From: Pseudomonas sp. P818
GTDB lineage: Bacteria; Pseudomonadota; Gammaproteobacteria; Pseudomonadales; Pseudomonadaceae
Direction: 5' to 3'
Assembly: GCF_000418555.1 (NCBI RefSeq)
Contig: NZ_ATKM01000019.1
Span: 1 to 64,000 of the forward strand
Length of the DNA: 64,000 nucleotides
The notes beneath the pieces were generated by a model. The model saw only the letters and a program-made list of their open reading frames with translations, ran no database searches and was not told the origin of the DNA. The first letter of the stretch is position 1. Every line of letters begins with the position of its first letter. Made by a program: the position numbers and the translations under genes. This document shows positions 24,132 through 32,776 of the stretch, one piece after another.

Positions 24132-26723
24132 TCAGGCCTCGGCCTGCCGGGCAGAGGTCTGACTCAGCCATTGCTGCAGCTCCTCGGCAGGAAGCGGCTT
24201 GGCAAACAGATAGCCCTGCCCCACCGGATAGCCCTGTTCGCGCAATAGCCGATGCTGCGCCTCGTTTTCCACACCTTCGGCCACTACCGTCAACTGCAGG
24301 CTCCTGCCAATGCCCAGAATTGCGCTACTCAGTGCACGAGTCGCCTCGTCATGCTCCAGGTCGAAGACGAAGCTGCGATCGAGCTTCAACTCCGATATGG
24401 GCAGCCGCCGCAGGTAACTGAGGCTGGAGTAGCCGGTACCAAAATCGTCCATCGACAAGCGGATGCCCTGCCTGTGCACCTCATCGAGGACCTTGATGGT
24501 GCTGGGGTTGTTATCCAGAAGGATGCTCTCGGTCAGCTCCAGAGTCAGATCCTGCGGCAGCAAGGCGTTGGCTTGCAGTGCGCAGGCCAAAAATTTCGGC
24601 AAATCGAGATTATGGAAACTGGTCGAAGACAGGTTGACCGATACGGTAGGCACACGCAGCCCTGCTGCGCGCCACCCAGCCAATTGTCGGCAGGCCTCCT
24701 GCACGGCCCAATGCCCCAACTCGACGATCAGGCCGCATTCCTCGGCCAGGGCAATGAAACGCACGGGTGGGATTTCGCCAAGCTCAGGGTGTGTCCAGCG
24801 CGCCAGGGCTTCGACGCCATAGAGCTCGCCACTGGCCAGATCGATCTGCGGCTGGTAATGCAGGTGCAATCCACCTTGCTTGATCGCCTGACGCAGGGCG
24901 CTTTCCATCTGCAGGCGCTCCTGGGCCAGACGGTTGATTTCGCTGCTGTAAAAATGGAAGCGGCCTCGCCCGCCGCTTTTGGCCTGGTACATGGCCATGT
25001 CCGCACGGCCCATCAGCGTTTCCATGTCACGTCCGTCATTGGGATACATGGCGATGCCAATGCTGCCGGAAACCTGCAAGCTGGTTCCGCTCAGGGTGAA
25101 CGGCTCCGCCAGCAATTGCAGCAGACGCTCGGCCACCAGCGTCACGCTGCCGGCATCGCAACCGGGCAATACCACCACGAACTCGTCACCTGACTGCCGC
25201 CCGGCGATGTCCGACTCGCGCAGCACGCTCTGGATACGCACGGCGACCTGACGCAACAGGTCGTCCCCGGCAGAATGTCCGAGCGAATCATTGACGTGCT
25301 TGAAGCGATCAAGATCGATGAACAACACCGCCAGGCACTCGCCCTCGCGCGTGACATTGGCAATCGCCTGATCCGCATGGGCCTGCAGCAGGCTGCGGTT
25401 CGGCAGCCCGGTCAGAGCATCGTAAAAAGCCAGTTGCCGTATACGCCTGCGGGTCTGCTCGCGCTCCAGCGCCAGCCCGCACAAATGCTGGCAGGCCTCG
25501 ACCAGGCGTCTGTAGAACTGCATCGAGCAATCCTGAGGCGAGCGTCGGAAATAGAAGGCGAAGGTGCCGACGACTCGCTCCTGTGCATTGAGCACAGGCG
25601 CAGACCAGCACCCGCGGAACCCCAGCGGCAGGACCAGATCACGATAATCGGCCCAGAGCGGGTCGCTGGCGATGTCATCGACCCAGACGCATGCCTTGCG
25701 CCAGGCTGCCGTCCCGCATGAACCGACTGCCGGCCCGATCGCCACGCCATCGAGTTTCTGCTGATAGTCCAGGGGTAGGCTTGGCGCTGCCAAGGGGTGT
25801 AGCAGACCGTTCTCGTCCACTTCCAGAATCGAGGCGACCACCTCGGGCGCAATGCGCTCGACCTCTTCGCAGATCAGCTCCAGCACCTCGGTCAGTGGCC
25901 GTTCCCGGGCCATGGCTTCCATGACGCTGTGCTGCAACACCTCATGCATCTTGGCCTGGGTGATGTTGGTGAGGATGGTCACTGTCATTTGCCACTGCCC
26001 GGCGTCGTCCATGATCGGGTTGCTGATGATCTTGACCCAGTAACGCTGACCGTCCTTGCCCTCGATGATCTCTTCACGTTCTACGGGCAGGCCTGCTGCC
26101 AGCGTGTCTCGATATTGCTGCGCATACTCGACGCCCTTTTCAGGAGCCAGCAGGGCAATGGGGCGACGCCCCATCACCTCCTCTGCGGTCCAGCCGAGCA
26201 TCCGGCAGAAGCCGGCATTGACGTAAATGATGTACGGGTTCGCATCGCTGATCACCACCGCCGAGTCGCTGGCATCGGCCACCATGGACAACTGCTTGAG
26301 GTGCTGTTGCTGCTTCTGCTCATGCAGCAGCCGCTCGGTGATATCAATGGCGATCTGCAGAATCTGCCGCACCTGGCCGGCCTCATCCATGACCGGCATG
26401 TAGGTGGTCTGCAGCCAGCAACTGCGGCCATCCTGGCGCAGGCGTTCAACCTGCCCGCTGTAGGCCTGGCCCGCACGCAAGGGCTGCCAGAATCGCTCGT
26501 GCGCCACGGGCTCGGCACAATCGGCACGGCAGAAGAATGAGTGATGTTGCCCCGCGACCTGCTCCGCGCAATAGCCGAACAGGGCCAGATAGTTGGCGTT
26601 GGCGCGCATGAGCTGGCCATCGACGGCGAATTCGGCGATGGCCATGACCCGCTCCAGCGCCGCCCATTGCGCATCTAGCAGTGTTTTCAAGATGATCGAA
26701 CTCCACGGGTATACAGACGGCAC
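24132..26723 (-). CDS. PAS-PAS-GAF-GGDEF-EAL cyclic-di-GMP protein
   Basis: This protein of about 863 residues has two PAS domains (~15-130 and ~140-265), a GAF-like domain (~275-425), a GGDEF domain whose signature reads SGDEF (RQSGDEFVVVL), and an EAL domain with intact YGVEALARW and DDFGTGYSSLSYL. The EAL domain should hydrolyse cyclic-di-GMP. The altered first Gly of GGDEF may reduce cyclase activity, though SGDEF variants can be active. No membrane segment is seen. The start is uncertain: GTG 26723 gives the longest form but lacks a clear ribosome-binding site, and an in-frame TTG shortly after has GGAG upstream. Confidence 0.85.
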   Translation of the reverse strand: MPSVYPWSSIILKTLLDAQWAALERVMAIAEFAVDGQLMRANANYLALFGYCAEQVAGQHHSFFCRADCAEPVAHERFWQPLRAGQAYSGQVERLRQDGRSCWLQTTYMPVMDEAGQVRQILQIAIDITERLLHEQKQQQHLKQLSMVADASDSAVVISDANPYIIYVNAGFCRMLGWTAEEVMGRRPIALLAPEKGVEYAQQYRDTLAAGLPVEREEIIEGKDGQRYWVKIISNPIMDDAGQWQMTVTILTNITQAKMHEVLQHSVMEAMARERPLTEVLELICEEVERIAPEVVASILEVDENGLLHPLAAPSLPLDYQQKLDGVAIGPAVGSCGTAAWRKACVWVDDIASDPLWADYRDLVLPLGFRGCWSAPVLNAQERVVGTFAFYFRRSPQDCSMQFYRRLVEACQHLCGLALEREQTRRRIRQLAFYDALTGLPNRSLLQAHADQAIANVTREGECLAVLFIDLDRFKHVNDSLGHSAGDDLLRQVAVRIQSVLRESDIAGRQSGDEFVVVLPGCDAGSVTLVAERLLQLLAEPFTLSGTSLQVSGSIGIAMYPNDGRDMETLMGRADMAMYQAKSGGRGRFHFYSSEINRLAQERLQMESALRQAIKQGGLHLHYQPQIDLASGELYGVEALARWTHPELGEIPPVRFIALAEECGLIVELGHWAVQEACRQLAGWRAAGLRVPTVSVNLSSTSFHNLDLPKFLACALQANALLPQDLTLELTESILLDNNPSTIKVLDEVHRQGIRLSMDDFGTGYSSLSYLRRLPISELKLDRSFVFDLEHDEATRALSSAILGIGRSLQLTVVAEGVENEAQHRLLREQGYPVGQGYLFAKPLPAEELQQWLSQTSARQAEA

Positions 26724-26933
26724 AGTGGCATAAACCCAGAGTCATGCAGAGGAACAAGCCAAGCGCAACGTCCATCGCCCTCGTGTTCAAGCCCGCCTCT
26801 GCGGCTTGCTAACACGCTTGCGGCGAGTCTGATTCAGCGCTCTCGTTTCCGCGTCATGCTCATCGATAAAGCCTAGATCATCGCGCCGTAGCTGCCCGGC
26901 GGCGAGGTGCCGCGGCACTCTGCTGGACTCAGG

Positions 26934-27683
26934 CTAAGGCTCGCTTAAATCCTGCGCCTCCTCTTTCATCGCTTGCGCCAATGCCTGGCGCCGGGCATCG
27001 GTCATGCGCGGCCGCGCCAGTGCGCAACTGAGAGCACCGAGCGGCAGCCCCTGCGAGTCGAGAATCGGCACCGCCAGACCGGTGTAACCCGGCAGGCGCT
27101 TGTCCACCAGACCGCTGGCGTAACCCAGGCGCCTGACGCTGGGCAGGCTGGCGATGATGTGCTGCACATCCAGACCATAGTCCAGGCGCAATGTAGCGGC
27201 GTTATGGGCAAGGATCTCGTTGCGCTCGCTGCGCCCGAGCCAGGCCAGCAGCACCTGCGAGGCCTGGCCGACGCCCATGGGGATGCGCCCGCCCACTGCC
27301 CCGCTGTAACTCTGGACCGGCAGTTGACCGGCCAGCATGTCCAGGCACAGCACCTGGTGATCATCCGCCACCAGCAGGAAGAAGGTGTCGCCGAAACGCT
27401 GCGCCAGGCGCAACAGCACCGGCCGTGCCCGTTCGCGCAGGGCGCTGGCATTGCCGGCCTGGGCACCGAGAGCGAAGAGTTCGTAGCCCAGCACATATCG
27501 CCCGCGCTGCACTGCACCCCGCACGAAGCCCTGGCGGCGCAGGTACTGCAGCAGGCGGTAAGCGGTGGCCTGCGAGCAGCTTAGCGCCGCGCGCAGTTCA
27601 TCCAGGCTGGCGCCCTGCCGGCCGGCAGCAGCGATCACACGCAACAGCAAAAATGCCCGCTCCAGAGTCTGGGTGCCGCTCAT
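26934..27683 (-). CDS. IclR-family transcriptional regulator
   Basis: This 249-residue protein has an N-terminal winged helix (TLERAFLLLRVIAAAGRQGASLDEL, then SCSQATAYRLLQYLRRQGFV) and a C-terminal IclR effector domain (GGRIPMGVGQASQVLLAWL, GYASGLVDKRLPGYTGLAVPI). ATG 27683 (MSGTQTLERAF) is the usual IclR start; the open frame extends beyond it. It is divergent from the FAD oxidoreductase gene at 27794, its likely target. Confidence 0.85.
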   Translation of the reverse strand: MSGTQTLERAFLLLRVIAAAGRQGASLDELRAALSCSQATAYRLLQYLRRQGFVRGAVQRGRYVLGYELFALGAQAGNASALRERARPVLLRLAQRFGDTFFLLVADDHQVLCLDMLAGQLPVQSYSGAVGGRIPMGVGQASQVLLAWLGRSERNEILAHNAATLRLDYGLDVQHIIASLPSVRRLGYASGLVDKRLPGYTGLAVPILDSQGLPLGALSCALARPRMTDARRQALAQAMKEEAQDLSEP

Positions 27684-27793
27684 GGCATTTCTCACATGCT
27701 GATAAAGGAAGGCCGGCCAGTGCGATGCAAATTGCACGCCCCATCGGCCAGGGCATGCTCGCTGACATCGATGGTCAGACCAGGGGCAGGCTC

Positions 27794-29086
27794 ATGTATC
27801 CGCAAATCGAACAGGTAGGCAGCGACAGGCTGCCGGAAAGCACCGAAGTGGCCATCATCGGGGGCGGCATCATCGGCGTCAGCACGGCCTATTGGCTGGC
27901 CCGCCGCGGTATCGCCGTGACCGTGCTGGAAAAGGGTTTGATCGGCGCCGAGCAATCCTCGCGCAACTGGGGCTGGTGCCGCAGCATGGGCCGCGACCTG
28001 GCGGAGATCCCCCTGGCCATGGCCAGCCTGCACCTGTGGGATAGCTGGCAGACGCAGCCGGGCGAAGATCTCGGCTTTCGTCGCAGCGGCGTGCTTTATG
28101 CCTGCGAAACCCAACAGCAGCTACAGCAGCAGGCGGATTGGCTGCAGGCGGCCAGCGCCCATGGCGTACAGGCACGCCTGCTGGAAGGTCGCGAGCTGTT
28201 GCGGGTGATGCCGGAAGGCGCCGCCGCCGGCTGGAGCGGCGCGTTACACACCCCGAGCGATGGCCGCGCTGAACCGCACCGCGCCAGTGCAGTGATCGCC
28301 CGTGCTGCGCAACGCCTGGGCGCGCGCATCGTCACCGGCTGCGCTGTACGTGGGCTGGATATCGCGGCGGGCAGGATCACGGGCCTGTACAGCGAGCGCG
28401 GTCGGCTGCGCTGCAGCAGCGTGGTACTGGCCGGCGGCGCCTGGTCGACGCTGTTCTGCGCCAATCTCGGTCTGCGCCTGCCGCAGCTGAAGGTGGTGGC
28501 CTCGGTGCTGCGTACCGCGCCAATGGCCGGCGGCCCGGAACTAGCCGTGGGCGCCAGCCGCTATGCCTTTCGCAAGCGCGCCGACGGCGGCTACACGATT
28601 GCCCAGCGCAACGGCAACCTGGCCCCGATCACACCGGACAGCTTCCGCTACCTGGGCGACTTCCTGCCGGCACTAAGCAGGCAGTTTCGCGAAGTACGCC
28701 TGCGCCTGGATGGTCGTTTCATTGAGGAGCTACGCCAGCCCAGACACTGGACCATGGACAGCGAAAGCCCCTTCGAGCGCTGCCGGGTGCTCGATCCAAA
28801 GCCCTCCCCGGCCATCCTGGCCGAGGCACGCGAAGCCCTGGCGGCGGCCTTCCCCTTCTTCCGGCAGATTCACGTGGAGCAAAGCTGGGCCGGGGTGATG
28901 GACGTCACCCCGGACGCCATTCCGGTGATCGGCCCGGTGCAGAAGCTGCCGGGGCTGTTTCTCTCCACCGGCTACTCGGGCCACGGTTTCGGCATCGCCC
29001 CCGGCGCCGGGCATCTGCTGGCCGACCTGATCGACGGCAGCACGCCGCTGGTCGATCCCGCACCATTCGCCTACGACCGTCTCTGA
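27794..29086 (+). CDS. FAD-dependent oxidoreductase, D-amino-acid oxidase/sarcosine oxidase-like
   Basis: This 430-residue flavoprotein of the DAO family has an N-terminal dinucleotide-binding motif VAIIGGGIIGVSTAYWLARRG and a C-terminal GLFLSTGYSGHGFGIAPGAG segment that closes the FAD site. It probably oxidises an amino acid or N-methylated amine. ATG 27794 (MYPQIEQVG) with GGCAGG just upstream is preferred; in-frame ATGs occur at 27725 and 27755. It sits between an IclR regulator and the purU-mgd operon, but has no direct counterpart in the N-methylglutamate pathway. The substrate is unknown. Confidence 0.82.
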   Translation: MYPQIEQVGSDRLPESTEVAIIGGGIIGVSTAYWLARRGIAVTVLEKGLIGAEQSSRNWGWCRSMGRDLAEIPLAMASLHLWDSWQTQPGEDLGFRRSGVLYACETQQQLQQQADWLQAASAHGVQARLLEGRELLRVMPEGAAAGWSGALHTPSDGRAEPHRASAVIARAAQRLGARIVTGCAVRGLDIAAGRITGLYSERGRLRCSSVVLAGGAWSTLFCANLGLRLPQLKVVASVLRTAPMAGGPELAVGASRYAFRKRADGGYTIAQRNGNLAPITPDSFRYLGDFLPALSRQFREVRLRLDGRFIEELRQPRHWTMDSESPFERCRVLDPKPSPAILAEAREALAAAFPFFRQIHVEQSWAGVMDVTPDAIPVIGPVQKLPGLFLSTGYSGHGFGIAPGAGHLLADLIDGSTPLVDPAPFAYDRL

Positions 29087-29137
29087 GGTCCGCTAGGCGT
29101 AGGGCATGCGTTTTGGCCATCCGCAAATATTTCCCCT

Positions 29138-29156
29138 AAGGATAAAAAAATTCCTT
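29138..29156. promoter_or_regulatory. Dyad upstream of purU resembling the gmaS operator
   Basis: AAGGATAAAAAAATTCCTT, the reverse complement of AAGGAATTTTTTTATCCTT, aligns with the gmaS dyad GGGGAATTTTAATTTCCCC. It lies in an AT-rich intergenic region (29127-29260), 145 nt before purU. No sigma-54 box was found in this region. Confidence 0.45.
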
Positions 29157-29300
29157 ACAAGCATGGACACGCTCGATTCATTCACTTATAAAAATCACCA
29201 ACACGAAAAATAGATTCGTCACAGTAATTTTTATTCATAGACGAACAACTCTTTCACTCATGAAGATTTGCCTGCCGCCGCCCCCAGCAGAGGATTCGCC

Positions 29301-30167
29301 ATGCAGCACGCCAAACACCCTTACGTGATCAAGATCAGTTGCCCGGCCACATCCGGCATCGTCGCCGCCGTAACGTCGTTCCTCGCCGACCATGGTTGCT
29401 ACATCAGCGAAATGGCGCAGTTCGACGATGAGGTCAGTGGTTCCTTCTTCATGCGCGCGGTGTTCCGTTTCAACGAAGGTTTCGTCGGCGAAATCCAGCA
29501 GATCGAACACGGCTTCGCCGATGTTGCCGAGCGCTTCGAGATGAGCTGGGAGCTCCACGACACCACCGAGCCGATGCGCGTGCTGCTGATGGTCAGCAAG
29601 TACGACCACTGCCTGGCCGACCTGCTCTATCGCCACCAGAAGGGCGAGCTGCAGATGAAGATCACCGCCATCGTCTCCAACCACCTCGACCTGCGGCCGA
29701 TGGCCGAGCGCGAGGGCATCCGCTTCATCTACCTGCCGGTGACCAAGGAGACCAAGGCCCAGCAGGAAGCCGAGCTGCTGAAGATCGTCGACGAAACCAA
29801 GACCGATCTGGTGGTACTGGCGCGCTACATGCAGATCCTCTCCGACGACCTGTGCAAGCAGCTATCCGGCCGCGCCATCAACATCCACCACTCCTTCCTG
29901 CCCGGCTTCAAGGGTGCCAAGCCCTATCACCAGGCCTATGAGCGTGGCGTGAAGCTGATCGGCGCCACCGCCCACTACGTCACCTCGGACCTCGACGAAG
30001 GCCCGATCATCGAGCAGGAAGTGCAGCGCGTGGATCACAACTACACCCCCGACGCCCTGGTGGCGGTAGGTCGCGACACCGAGACGGTGGCCCTGTCCAA
30101 GGCGGTCAAGTATCACCTCGAGCATCGGGTGTTCCTCAACCACGACAAGACGGTGATCTTCCGATGA
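29301..30167 (+). CDS. purU: Formyltetrahydrofolate deformylase (methylamine operon copy)
   Basis: This 288-residue enzyme hydrolyses 10-formyl-tetrahydrofolate to formate and tetrahydrofolate. It has an N-terminal ACT domain (residues ~8-90) and a C-terminal formyltransferase fold with INIHHSFLPGFKGAKPYHQA and the catalytic Asp region TSDLDEGPIIEQ. ATG 29301 is preceded by GAGG. It overlaps folD by four bases and leads the operon to mgdABCD, so it should release the C1 unit as formate and regenerate tetrahydrofolate. A second full-length purU lies at 53531-54382. Confidence 0.92.
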   Translation: MQHAKHPYVIKISCPATSGIVAAVTSFLADHGCYISEMAQFDDEVSGSFFMRAVFRFNEGFVGEIQQIEHGFADVAERFEMSWELHDTTEPMRVLLMVSKYDHCLADLLYRHQKGELQMKITAIVSNHLDLRPMAEREGIRFIYLPVTKETKAQQEAELLKIVDETKTDLVVLARYMQILSDDLCKQLSGRAINIHHSFLPGFKGAKPYHQAYERGVKLIGATAHYVTSDLDEGPIIEQEVQRVDHNYTPDALVAVGRDTETVALSKAVKYHLEHRVFLNHDKTVIFR

Positions 30168-31039
30168 GCGCGCAACTGATCGACGGCAAGGCGGCCGCCG
30201 CGCGCGTGCTCGCCGAGGTCGCCGCCGACGTGGCCGTGCTCAAGGCCCAGGGCATCGAGCCGGCGCTGGCCGTGGTGCTGGTCGGTGATGACCCGGCCAG
30301 CCACGTCTACGTGCGCAACAAGGTGCTGCGCGCCAACGAAGTGGGCATCCGCTCGCTGGAATATCGCCTGGGCGCCGACGCCAGCGCCGAGGCCGTGCTG
30401 GAGGTGGTGGCCGGGCTCAATGCCGACGCCTCGGTCAACGGCATCCTGGTGCAGTTGCCGCTGCCGGCGCATATCGATGAAACCCGTGTACTGCAGGCCA
30501 TCGACCCGGCCAAGGACGTCGACGGCTTCCACAGCGAGAACGTCGGCGGTCTCAGCCAGGGCCGCCCGGTGCTCACGCCCTGCACTCCGGCCGGGTGCAT
30601 GCGCCTGCTGCGCGACACCCTGGGCGATCTGTCCGGCAAGCATGCCGTGGTGGTGGGCCGCTCGAACATCGTCGGCAAGCCGATGGCGGCGCTGCTGCTG
30701 GCCGCCAACTGCAGCGTCACCGTGCTGCACTCGCGCAGCGTCAAGCCGGAGAAACTGTGCGGCCAGACCGACATCGTGGTCGCCGCCGTCGGTCGTCCCC
30801 GGATGATCGGCGCCGACTGGATCAAGCCCGGCGCGGTGGTGATCGACGTCGGCATCAACCGCATCGAGGAAAACGGCCGCTCGCGTCTGGTCGGCGATGT
30901 GGACTTCGACGCCGTGCTGCCGGTGGCCTCGGCCATCACCCCGGTGCCCGGCGGCGTCGGCCCCATGACCATCGCCATGCTGATGCACAACACCTTGCTC
31001 GCCGCGCGCCAGCAACACGGCCTGTCGGCCCAGGAGTAA
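30164..31039 (+). CDS. folD: Methylenetetrahydrofolate dehydrogenase/cyclohydrolase
   Basis: This 291-residue bifunctional enzyme oxidises 5,10-methylene-THF to methenyl-THF and hydrolyses it to 10-formyl-THF. FolD signatures seen are VGDDPASHVYVRNK (with the catalytic Lys), ILVQLPLPAHID, VVVGRSNIVGKPMA and PVPGGVGPMTIAML. Its start overlaps the purU stop (ATGA). Placement between purU and mgdA makes a C1 oxidation unit for the methylene-THF produced by N-methylglutamate dehydrogenase. A housekeeping folD probably exists elsewhere. Confidence 0.93.
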   Translation: MSAQLIDGKAAAARVLAEVAADVAVLKAQGIEPALAVVLVGDDPASHVYVRNKVLRANEVGIRSLEYRLGADASAEAVLEVVAGLNADASVNGILVQLPLPAHIDETRVLQAIDPAKDVDGFHSENVGGLSQGRPVLTPCTPAGCMRLLRDTLGDLSGKHAVVVGRSNIVGKPMAALLLAANCSVTVLHSRSVKPEKLCGQTDIVVAAVGRPRMIGADWIKPGAVVIDVGINRIEENGRSRLVGDVDFDAVLPVASAITPVPGGVGPMTIAMLMHNTLLAARQQHGLSAQE

Positions 31040-31044
31040 CCGCA

Positions 31045-32283
31045 ATGCCCCTTGCCCTGCTCAAGTACGGCCTGTCCTCGGACTACCCGGTGGAGGTCGA
31101 CCTGCCTGCGCCGAAGGAACTCAAGCCGGCGTACGACGTGGTCATCATCGGTGGTGGCGGCCATGGCCTGGCCACCGCTTACTACCTGGCCAAGTACCAC
31201 GGCGTGACCAACGTCGCGGTGCTGGAGAAGTCCTACCTTGGCGGTGGCAACACCGCGCGCAACACGGCGGTGATCCGCTCCAACTACCTCACCAGCGAAG
31301 GCGTGCGCTTCTATGCCGAGTCGGTGCGGATGTTCAAGGAGCTGTCCAACGAGTTCGACTTCAACATCATGTATTCCGAGCGTGGCCAGCTCACCCTGGC
31401 GCACACCGACGCCACGGTGCGCGCCTTCCGCCAGCGCGCCGAGGTCAACAAACACTTCGGTGGCCGCACCGAGATGATCGACCGCCAGCAGATCCGTGAA
31501 CTGGTACCCTGCCTCAACCTCGACCCCGGCCACCTGCCGGTGCTCGCCGGGCTCTGGCATATCGACGGTGCCACCGCCCGCCATGACGCCGTGGCCTGGG
31601 GCTACGCCAAGCAGGCGGCCAAGCGCGGCGTGGAAATCCACCAGCTCACCGAGGTGCAGGATTTCATCGTCGAGCACGGCCGCGTCACCACCGTGCGCAC
31701 CAACCGTGGCGACGTGCGCTGCGGCTGCGTGGTGCAGGCAGTGGCCGGCGCCAGCTCGCTGCTGATGAACAAGCTGAACATCAAGGCGCCGATCCACACC
31801 TACCCGCTGCAGGCCATGGTCACCCAGCCGTTCAAGCCCTTCCTCGACCCGCTGGTGAGCTCTTCGGCACTGCACTGCTACGTACAGCAGACCAGCCGTG
31901 GCGAGATCGTTTTCGGCGGCGGCTCCGACCCTTATCCGCTGTACAACACGCGCTCCACCCTCGACCTGAAGGAAAGCCTGCTGGCCCACGCCATCGAGAT
32001 GTTCCCCTTCATGGCCGGCGCCAAGCTGATGCGCCAGTGGGCCGGCAGCACCGACATGACCCCGGACTACAGCCCGATCATGGGCCACTCGCCGCTGGAC
32101 AACTACTACCTCGACGCCGGTTGGGGCACCTGGGGCTTCAAGGCCACGCCGATCTGCGGCTGGACCATGGCCGAGCTGGTCGCCACCGGCAAGACCCCGG
32201 CGCTGATCAAACCCTTCGCCCTCGAGCGCTTCACCACTTTCCGCCAGGTCAACGAGATGGGCGCCACGGCGGCGAGCCACTGA
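31045..32283 (+). CDS. mgdA: N-methylglutamate dehydrogenase subunit A (SoxB-like)
   Basis: This 412-residue flavoprotein is homologous to the beta subunit of heterotetrameric sarcosine oxidase. It has VVIIGGGGHGLATAYYLAKYHG for FAD binding, LEKSYLGGGNTARNTAVIRSNYL, and the C-terminal YYLDAGWGTWGFKATPICG. It should oxidise the N-methyl group of N-methylglutamate. ATG 31045 has AGGAG overlapping the folD stop. Gene context (gmaS, mgs) favours N-methylglutamate over sarcosine as substrate. Confidence 0.9.
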   Translation: MPLALLKYGLSSDYPVEVDLPAPKELKPAYDVVIIGGGGHGLATAYYLAKYHGVTNVAVLEKSYLGGGNTARNTAVIRSNYLTSEGVRFYAESVRMFKELSNEFDFNIMYSERGQLTLAHTDATVRAFRQRAEVNKHFGGRTEMIDRQQIRELVPCLNLDPGHLPVLAGLWHIDGATARHDAVAWGYAKQAAKRGVEIHQLTEVQDFIVEHGRVTTVRTNRGDVRCGCVVQAVAGASSLLMNKLNIKAPIHTYPLQAMVTQPFKPFLDPLVSSSALHCYVQQTSRGEIVFGGGSDPYPLYNTRSTLDLKESLLAHAIEMFPFMAGAKLMRQWAGSTDMTPDYSPIMGHSPLDNYYLDAGWGTWGFKATPICGWTMAELVATGKTPALIKPFALERFTTFRQVNEMGATAASH

Positions 32284-32290
32284 ACGAACT

Positions 32291-32400
32291 CCCCTCTCCC
32301 GCTTGCGGGAGAGGGGTTGGGGGAGAGGGCTGCATTGATCAAAAGCACCCTCTCCCCAGCCCTCTCCCTGCCCTTGAGCAAAGAGCATGGGAGAGGGAGC
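32291..32400. repeat. REP-like hairpins between mgdA and mgdB
   Basis: CCCCTCTCCCGC, TT, GCGGGAGAGGGG (32291-32316) is a perfect 12-bp stem followed by GTTGGGGGAGAGGG. A second, inverted copy (CACCCTCTCCCCAGCCCTC) begins near 32346. The same unit recurs at 36372-36397 after mgdD. The 181-nt spacer is the only large gap inside this operon. Confidence 0.65.
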
Positions 32401-32464
32401 AGATCGAAGCTCGGGGGACGTTCCGACGCCACCCGCTACGCAAGCTGAATGACTGGGGATCACC

Positions 32465-32776
32465 ATGAAGATCATGCCCTGCCCGCTCAACGGGCCTCGC
32501 AACATCAACGAATTCACCTACGGCGGCGAACTCAAGCGCATGCCCGACCCGAACACCTGCTCGGACGCCGAATGGGCCGACTACGTGTTCAACAGCGAGA
32601 ACCGCGCCGGCGTCGTCACCGAGTGGTGGATGCACAACGCCTCCAGCTACTGGTTCCTGGCCGAACGCCACACCGTCAGCGACGAGATCCTGCGCACCTT
32701 CGATCCGAAGGAACTGTTCGACCACCGCGTCGATTTCGCCACGCCTGCCAGCAAACCTCAGGAGGTAAGTGCATGA
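32465..32776 (+). CDS. mgdB: N-methylglutamate dehydrogenase subunit B (SoxD-like)
   Basis: This 103-residue delta-type subunit matches sarcosine oxidase SoxD. The N-terminal Cys in MKIMPCPLNGPRNINEF and the histidines in WWMHNASSYWFLAERHTV correspond to the structural zinc site of the family. It ends with TGA inside the ATGA overlap with mgdC. Confidence 0.9.
   Translation: MKIMPCPLNGPRNINEFTYGGELKRMPDPNTCSDAEWADYVFNSENRAGVVTEWWMHNASSYWFLAERHTVSDEILRTFDPKELFDHRVDFATPASKPQEVSA

Noticed and set aside
29226..29245. AATTTTTATTCATAGACGAA near purU, similar to 21706-21726 and 2301-2318, as a second shared motif
   Set aside because: The similarity is mostly AT-rich, and distances to the start codons differ widely (11, 56 and 100 nt), so chance is likely.
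30307..32517. Long minus-strand open frame across folD and mgdA
   Set aside because: It covers two confidently identified genes on the plus strand, and its translation shows no family features.
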